Positions 7,107-11,280 of a stretch of DNA of 11,280 bases are shown here, piece by piece. Below the pieces are notes generated by a model. The model was not told the origin of the DNA. It saw only the letters and a program-made list of their open reading frames with translations, and ran no database searches. Each line of letters begins with the position of its first letter. Position 1 is the stretch's first letter. The stretch comes from SZUA-430 sp046153995 (GTDB taxonomy: Bacteria; Pseudomonadota; Alphaproteobacteria; Micropepsales; Micropepsaceae), in contig JBJXEH010000106.1 of NCBI GenBank assembly GCA_046153995.1, forward strand, positions 1 through 11,280. The letters are read 5' to 3'. The translations under genes were made by a program, and so were the position numbers.

Positions 7107-8249
7107 CTAGGCCGCAGTCGCGGCCTTCACGTGACCCGTGACGCGCACGGCATCGCCCTCGCTCAGCAACCCCGCGCCGTCGAGCACGACGCGCGCGCCT
7201 CGTGCCAAACCCTTGCGCACTTCGACGACTTGCGCCGTGCGTGCGCCCGTTTCGATTTTTGTCAGTTGCACCCGCCCGTCTTTGGCGAGCGTGAACGCGA
7301 AGCTCTCGCCGTCGCGCGTGACGACGGCACCCAGCGGCAGCGTCAGCACCTCCGCTTCGCCGCCCATGATGTCGCCGCGCGCGAACATGCCGGGCTTGAG
7401 TTTGGACTCTGCCGGCAGCGCGACATGCACGACGCCGTTGCGCGAGCGTGCATCTACAGTCTCTGAGACCAGCCGGATCGTGCCTTCGACGGCCTCGCCG
7501 CCGGCGATCAGTTTCGCTGCTTGTCCTTCGCTCAACGACGCGATCTGGTGATCGGGCAACTCGGCCTTCCACTCGAGCTTGCCGTCGCGGATGATGCGAA
7601 AGAGCTCCGTGCCGTTGCCGACGACTTGGCCCTGCGCGACGTTGCGCGAAGCGACGATGCCGTCCGCCGGCGCCACGATGACCGTCTGCTTCAAACGCGC
7701 CTCAAGCTCGTCGCGCGCCGCCGCATGGATCGCGACCTGCGCGCGTTGCGATAACGCCGCTGCTTGCCGTTGATCGATCAACTGCTTGCTGGCGAAGCCA
7801 CGCTTGCCGAGTTCGATCGCGCGGCTCCGGTTCGCGGTGGCTTCGGCCGCCATCGCTTGCGCTGCCCCGATCTGCGCGGTCGCCTGCGCGAGCTGCGCTT
7901 CGAGAATGCTGCTGTTCAGCCGGGCCAACACCTGACCCCGCTTCACCTGATCGCCCTCATCGACAAGCAGCTCGCTGATCGCAAGACCGCCGACCTCGGA
8001 GCCGATGATGATCTCGTCGACCGCCCCAATCGTGCCCGACGCCGGAATGCTGAGCGGCAGCCTTGCCGTGGCGACTTCCGTCGTCGTGACGGCAAGCCCC
8101 GCGCTCTGCGTCTCGATCGAGGCTGCTTCGCTCTTGGCCGGCGCCAAGATCGCGGTCGCGAGCCCAAAGGTCAGGACCATCGCCCCGCCCGCGGCACCAA
8201 GGGCCAGGGGGAGGGGCAGCTTCGTGAGGGTCGATTTCAAAGACGGCAT
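7107..8249 (-). CDS. efflux RND transporter periplasmic adaptor subunit (HlyD/AcrA-type)
   Basis: A 380-residue membrane-fusion protein that bridges the permease to an outer-membrane channel. There is one N-terminal hydrophobic segment (residues 13-36) with no lipobox cysteine, so it is anchored by a TM helix or uncleaved signal rather than by lipid. Domain order: first lipoyl half around IIIGSEVGGLAISELLVDEG (about 80-111), an Ala/Gln-rich alpha-helical hairpin (about 112-176), second lipoyl half with VIVAPADGIVASRN, then the beta-barrel and membrane-proximal domains (KPGMFARGDI, ending with DAVRVTGHV). I chose ATG 8249, with AAGGGA 8 bases upstream; the longer alternative begins at a TTG at 8288 and adds a signal-less stretch. 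It is the first gene of the minus-strand operon and faces the TetR operator region. Confidence 0.94.
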   Translation of the reverse strand: MPSLKSTLTKLPLPLALGAAGGAMVLTFGLATAILAPAKSEAASIETQSAGLAVTTTEVATARLPLSIPASGTIGAVDEIIIGSEVGGLAISELLVDEGDQVKRGQVLARLNSSILEAQLAQATAQIGAAQAMAAEATANRSRAIELGKRGFASKQLIDQRQAAALSQRAQVAIHAAARDELEARLKQTVIVAPADGIVASRNVAQGQVVGNGTELFRIIRDGKLEWKAELPDHQIASLSEGQAAKLIAGGEAVEGTIRLVSETVDARSRNGVVHVALPAESKLKPGMFARGDIMGGEAEVLTLPLGAVVTRDGESFAFTLAKDGRVQLTKIETGARTAQVVEVRKGLARGARVVLDGAGLLSEGDAVRVTGHVKAATAA

Positions 8250-8301
8250 GGCGGAAATCCCTTGTTTCTCGGCCGATCCCCCTGCCAACCTCGCCAGCAG
8301 T

Positions 8302-8325
8302 TATTGACCAACCAGTCAGTCAATA
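8302..8325. promoter_or_regulatory. TetR-type operator 1
   Basis: A 24-bp dyad with perfect 7-bp arms TATTGAC and GTCAATA and a partly symmetric centre (two further matched pairs). It differs from operator 2 at only three central positions. It overlaps the -35 of the predicted tetR promoter and lies just past the -10 of the predicted adaptor promoter. The arm sequence and dyad length are typical of operators beside TetR-family genes. Binding by the adjacent regulator is inferred. Confidence 0.8.
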
Positions 8326-8333
8326 CATATTAT
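8304..8333 (+). promoter_or_regulatory. predicted tetR promoter
   Basis: -35 TTGACC (8304-8309) and -10 TATTAT (8328-8333) with an 18-bp spacer. Both hexamers lie in or touch the twin operators, so bound repressor would block it. An alternative pair is TTGACT at 8333-8338 with a poorer -10 (CATTCT, 8356-8361). Confidence 0.45.
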
Positions 8334-8352
8334 TGACTAATCGGTCAGTCAA
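8324..8352 (-). promoter_or_regulatory. predicted promoter of the adaptor/RND/patatin operon
   Basis: On the minus strand, -35 TTGACT (8352 down to 8347) and a weak -10 TATGTA (8329 down to 8324), 17 bp apart. The -35 is inside operator 2 and the -10 falls between the operators. The weak -10 makes this less certain than the tetR promoter. Confidence 0.35.
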
Positions 8353-8354
8353 TA
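8331..8354. promoter_or_regulatory. TetR-type operator 2
   Basis: Second copy of the 24-bp dyad, with the same TATTGAC/GTCAATA arms and a more symmetric centre (CTAATCGGTCAG). It is offset 29 bp from operator 1 in direct orientation, with a 5-bp AT-rich spacer (catat). It covers the -35 hexamer of the leftward promoter and the -10 region of the rightward one. Confidence 0.8.
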
Positions 8355-8397
8355 GCATTCTGACAAAAAATCGCGCTAACCAACGAAAAGGCTAAAA

Positions 8398-9039
8398 ATG
8401 AGCACGGAAGCCCCCGAAACCCGCCGCCGGCGCAAGGAGGAACGGCCGGACGAGATCCTCGCCGCCGCCCTCACCGTCTTCACGCGCGATGGGTTCGCTG
8501 CGGCCCGCCTCGACGAGATCGCCGAGCGCGCGGGCTGCACGAAGGGCACGATCTACGTCTACTTCGCGTCCAAGGAAGAGCTGTTCAAAGCGGTCGTGCA
8601 CAAACTGATCACGCCGCAATTCCGTGCCGTTGACGAAGTCTTGAAGGACCAAAACCTCGACGTACCCACGCGTATCCGCCGCTTCGTGAAAGGCGCCTAC
8701 AAGCACGTCGCGGAGAACCCTGAGGCCGTCAGCCTCTTGCGCCTGATGATCGCCGACGGGCCGAAGTTCAGCGAACTCGTCGAGTTTTATCTCGAGGAGA
8801 TTCCGCGGCGCGGGCTCGCGCTGTTAAGGGAGACGCTGAAGGAAGGCATCGCCCGCGGCGAACTCCGCACCATCGACTTGGACTACGCACCTTTCGCCGT
8901 CATGGGGCCCATCAACGCCGAAAATATCCGCCGCCTCATGATGGGGCACCGCGACCTCGACATGGACCGGATGGTGGATGCCCACCTCGACATGCTGTTC
9001 AACGGCCTGCTCGCCAAGCCGTCCCGAGGCACGAAGTGA
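8398..9039 (+). CDS. TetR/AcrR family transcriptional regulator
   Basis: A 213-residue one-component repressor. The N-terminal TetR DNA-binding domain spans about residues 16-63 (ILAAALTVFTRDGF, then LDEIAERAGCTKGTIYVYF as the helix-turn-helix, then SKEELF). The remaining all-helical region is the ligand and dimer domain; its sequence is variable, so the inducer cannot be predicted. ATG 8398 is preceded by a modest GAAAAGG site 7 bases upstream. It is divergent from the efflux operon with the twin operators in between, the standard layout for a repressor controlling itself and a pump. Transcription might continue into rpe, 79 bases downstream on the same strand. Confidence 0.93.
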   Translation: MSTEAPETRRRRKEERPDEILAAALTVFTRDGFAAARLDEIAERAGCTKGTIYVYFASKEELFKAVVHKLITPQFRAVDEVLKDQNLDVPTRIRRFVKGAYKHVAENPEAVSLLRLMIADGPKFSELVEFYLEEIPRRGLALLRETLKEGIARGELRTIDLDYAPFAVMGPINAENIRRLMMGHRDLDMDRMVDAHLDMLFNGLLAKPSRGTK

Positions 9040-9043
9040 AGCC

Positions 9044-9084
9044 AAATGCTCGCCCAGCCCACGGATTTTTTGCTGGCCGCATTT
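9044..9084 (+). other. imperfect stem-loop between tetR and rpe
   Basis: AAATGC (9044-9049) pairs with GCATTT (9079-9084), and CCAGC (9054-9058) pairs with GCTGG (9072-9076), separated by an internal loop. The T-run (9065-9071) is in the apical loop, not after the stem, so this is not a normal intrinsic terminator. It may be a chance fold or an RNA structure in the rpe leader. Confidence 0.3.
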
Positions 9085-9118
9085 GCGCGAACCCCCTCGA
9101 ATCGCTAAAGCGGCTCCT

Positions 9119-9778
9119 ATGAAAAAGCCCAAAATCGCCCCGTCGATCCTCGCTGCCGACTTCGCCAGGCTGGGTGAGGAAGTCCGCGCCATCACCGAAG
9201 CTGGCGCTGACTACATCCACGTCGATGTCATGGACGGCCACTTCGTCCCGAACATCTCGATCGGCCCGCAAATGGTGAAGGCGCTGCGCCCCCACACGAA
9301 GCTGCCGCTCGACGTTCACCTGATGATTTCGCCGGTCGATCCTTACATTAAGGAGTTCGCCGACGCGGGCGCCGACATCATCACCGTGCACCCGGAAGCG
9401 GGCCCTCACGTCCACCGGACGGTCCAGCTGATCAAGAGCCTAGGAAAAAAGGCGGGTGTGTCCCTCAATCCGGGTTCGCCCATTTCCCTGATCGAGCATA
9501 TCTTGGGCGACATCGATCTGATTCTCGTGATGACCGTCAATCCGGGATTCGGGGGACAAAGCTTCATCGATGGTCAGCGCGCGAAGATGCGTGAGTTGCG
9601 TGCGCTGATCGATCGCGTAGGGCGGCCTATCGAGTTGGAGGTCGACGGAGGTATCAATGGGCAAACCGCTGCCCTCGCTGTCGAAGCAGGAGCCGACGTC
9701 CTCGTCGCCGGAACCGCCGCGTTTGCAGGCGGCCCAACCCGCTATCGCGACAACATCGCAAAGCTCCGTGGCGGTTGA
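9119..9778 (+). CDS. rpe: ribulose-phosphate 3-epimerase
   Basis: A 219-residue TIM-barrel enzyme interconverting D-ribulose 5-phosphate and D-xylulose 5-phosphate in the pentose phosphate pathway (and the Calvin cycle where present). Family landmarks: APSILAADF (residues 7-15), HVDVMDGHFVPN with metal/catalytic H34 and D36, LDVHLM with H67, the phosphate-loop motif VNPGFGGQ, and EVDGGI with D176. Length is normal. I chose ATG 9119 because family homology starts at KIAPSIL; the frame upstream overlaps tetR and is not conserved-looking. The Shine-Dalgarno is weak (AAAGCGG). Codon choice shifts within the gene: Gly is nearly always GGC up to about 9420 and mostly GGA/GGT/GGG from there to about 9660. 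The 3' end overlaps the next gene. Confidence 0.96.
   Translation: MKKPKIAPSILAADFARLGEEVRAITEAGADYIHVDVMDGHFVPNISIGPQMVKALRPHTKLPLDVHLMISPVDPYIKEFADAGADIITVHPEAGPHVHRTVQLIKSLGKKAGVSLNPGSPISLIEHILGDIDLILVMTVNPGFGGQSFIDGQRAKMRELRALIDRVGRPIELEVDGGINGQTAALAVEAGADVLVAGTAAFAGGPTRYRDNIAKLRGG
9647..9652 (+). promoter_or_regulatory. Shine-Dalgarno-like GGAGGT inside rpe
   Basis: GGAGGT ends 4 bases before an in-frame ATG (9657) of the heparinase-family frame, which stays open from 9621 to the window end. It coincides with the codons for the invariant DGGI motif of the epimerase, so it may be coincidental. If used, the downstream protein gains a Ser/Pro/Gln-rich, probably disordered N-terminal extension of 37 residues relative to GTG 9768. 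Confidence 0.3.
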
Positions 9779-11280
9779 AGCAAGCGACGCGCCCGCCGCC
9801 TACAAGTTCAGCATGTTCGCGAACGCGCGCGACTTGATCGCGGGCGCCCGCGCCGGTATGGGCGCATCCTGGCAACGCTTACTTCACAAAAGCCCGATCT
9901 GGCAGCGCAGCCTGAACGGCCCCGCCCCCGACCGCATTTTCGTCAACCCGCGCAGCTTCCATCCGAAGAGCATCGCAGAAGCGGAGCTGCTCATCATGGG
10001 CCGCTTCCGTTTGCCCGGCGGCGACGCGACCGCGCGCGACGGTTCGCCGTTCTTCATCAAGCCGCCAAGCGACGAGTGGGCGGAGAGCCTGCACTCGTTC
10101 CACTGGCTCCGCCACTTCGACGCCGGTGGCTCGGAGCCGGTGCAGGAACACCTGCGCCAGCTCATCGCCCATTGGGTGCGCACGCACGGCACTTGGCACG
10201 AAGTCGCCTGGCGCCCGCATGTGACGGCGCGCCGTTTGATCACCTGGGCAAGCTTCGGCCGCTTGATCTTGGCGAACGCCGACGTGCTGTTCCGCTCGCG
10301 CGTGCTGCTCTCGATGGCGCGCCAAGCGCGTCACCTGCTGAAGACAGCACAGGCGGCACCCGCAGGCCTCGATCGCATGGTCGCCGCCATCGGCCTTGTG
10401 CAGTCGGGCGTATTCCTGCCCGATGGCGACGCGCGTATGGCCAAGGGCCTGCACATGCTCTCCGAAGAACTCGGCGAACAAATCCTGCCCGACGGCGGCC
10501 ACATCTCGCGCAATCCGGAAACGGTGTTGAGTGTGGCAAGCGACCTGCTTTCGCTAGTCGATGCGATGACGCAGCGCGACCTGATCGTGCCCGTCACGAT
10601 CCGCCGCGCACTCGACCGCATGATGCCGATGATCCGCTTCATGCTGCACGGCGATGGCAGGCTCGCGTTGTTCAACGGCGGCACGGAAGGCGTCGGCGAC
10701 TGGCCGCAAACGCTGCTGAGCTACGACACCGGCCGCACCCGCGAAACGCTGCACTCCGCGCAAGCAGGCTATCACCGCATCGCGTGCGGCGAGACGCTGA
10801 TAATCGCCGACTGCGGCGCGGCCCCTCCGGGCGACATGTCGCGCGGCGCACACGCGGGCACGCTCTCGTTCGAATTGTCGGCGGGCGATGAGCGTATCAT
10901 CGTCAACGGCGGCACCGCGCCGATGAAGGGCGCCGCGTGGGTGCAGGCGATGCGCGCCACCGCCGCGCACTCGACGGTCACGATAGCCGACACATCGTCC
11001 GCGCACGTCGTCAACGGCGCCTGGGCGCAACGCGTCCTTGGCCTGCGTTTAATCGACGGCCCGACCCGCATCGAACACAAGCGCCACGAAAACGAAGCGG
11101 GCATCCTGCTCGACACCAGCCACGACGGCTACACAAAGCCGTTCGGCCTCGTCCACCATCGCGACATCTTCGTCGCCCACGACGGCAACGACATCCGCGG
11201 TGAAGACCGCCTCGTCCCTCGCGGGCCCACGTCGCCGCGCCGCTTCGCCGCCCGCTTCCACTTACATCCATCCGTGAAAG
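9768..11280 (+). CDS. heparinase II/III family protein, 3' end beyond the window
   Basis: Member of the alphaproteobacterial heparinase II/III-like family, often found beside rsmB, rpe and purH and of uncertain physiological substrate. About 504 codons are visible and the frame is open at the right edge. The N-terminal part is an all-helical toroid-type region (family-like block FANARDLIAGARAG from 9816, then SLNGPAPDRIFVNPRSF, then FHWLRHFDA). The C-terminal part is the start of the beta-sandwich domain with AHAGTLSFEL (10848-10877) and VNGGTAPMKG. The block AHAG stands where many polysaccharide lyases of this superfamily have a His-x-His-Ala-Asp type sequence, so lyase activity is doubtful. 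The start is uncertain: GTG 9768 (11-base overlap with rpe) is my choice; ATG 9813 and ATG 9657 are alternatives, the last with a good Shine-Dalgarno inside rpe. Confidence 0.88.
   Translation, partial: MAVEASDAPAAYKFSMFANARDLIAGARAGMGASWQRLLHKSPIWQRSLNGPAPDRIFVNPRSFHPKSIAEAELLIMGRFRLPGGDATARDGSPFFIKPPSDEWAESLHSFHWLRHFDAGGSEPVQEHLRQLIAHWVRTHGTWHEVAWRPHVTARRLITWASFGRLILANADVLFRSRVLLSMARQARHLLKTAQAAPAGLDRMVAAIGLVQSGVFLPDGDARMAKGLHMLSEELGEQILPDGGHISRNPETVLSVASDLLSLVDAMTQRDLIVPVTIRRALDRMMPMIRFMLHGDGRLALFNGGTEGVGDWPQTLLSYDTGRTRETLHSAQAGYHRIACGETLIIADCGAAPPGDMSRGAHAGTLSFELSAGDERIIVNGGTAPMKGAAWVQAMRATAAHSTVTIADTSSAHVVNGAWAQRVLGLRLIDGPTRIEHKRHENEAGILLDTSHDGYTKPFGLVHHRDIFVAHDGNDIRGEDRLVPRGPTSPRRFAARFHLHPSVK

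Noticed and set aside
8302..8354. The two 24-bp repeats as the start of a CRISPR array
   Set aside because: Only two units, a 5-bp spacer, and dyad symmetry at divergent promoters beside a tetR gene; operators explain them fully.
10076..10891. 271-residue open frame on the + strand
   Set aside because: It lies wholly inside the heparinase-family gene in another frame and is Arg/His/Pro-rich with no domain; the heparinase frame carries the conserved motifs.

Overview
The window is GC-rich bacterial DNA from what looks like an alphaproteobacterium, possibly a Caulobacterales or Hyphomonadaceae-type lineage. That assignment is an inference from codon bias, protein style and gene order; no rRNA or other taxonomic marker is present. 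No tRNA, rRNA, CRISPR array, transposase or integrase was seen.

Layout: a housekeeping frame on the + strand is split by an accessory block. On the left is rsmB (16S rRNA m5C967 methyltransferase, cut at its 5' end by the window edge). On the right are rpe (ribulose-phosphate 3-epimerase) and a heparinase II/III-family gene that runs off the right edge. Between them (about 1.25-9.04 kb) lies an efflux block. Reading leftward from a divergent control region at about 8.30-8.36 kb, the minus strand carries a membrane-fusion (HlyD/AcrA-type) adaptor, a 159-residue single-TM protein of unknown family, an RND permease, a patatin-like phospholipase lipoprotein, a secreted Gly/Pro-repeat protein and a four-TM small membrane protein. 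A TetR-family regulator points the other way from the same control region.

How the genes probably work together: the small TM gene and the permease overlap by ATGA, and the permease and the patatin gene overlap by ATGA again. These three are therefore almost certainly translated as one coupled unit behind the adaptor. Two near-identical 24-bp dyads sit over the predicted promoters of both the adaptor and tetR, which fits autoregulated repression relieved by a ligand, probably a pump substrate. No outer-membrane factor (TolC type) is in the window. The lipase lipoprotein in its place makes an envelope lipid or fatty-acid job for the pump conceivable but unproven.

Most notable observations: (1) a 17-codon relic of an RND permease C-terminus just after the patatin stop codon, matching the resident permease at 14 of 17 residues, which points to a past duplication or insertion; (2) an exported protein built from five N-P-[PA]-G-P-x-G-G-P units around an aromatic-rich core; (3) the twin operator; (4) the uncharacterised small membrane protein inside the pump operon; (5) the interruption of an rsmB-rpe-heparinase neighbourhood by the efflux block.
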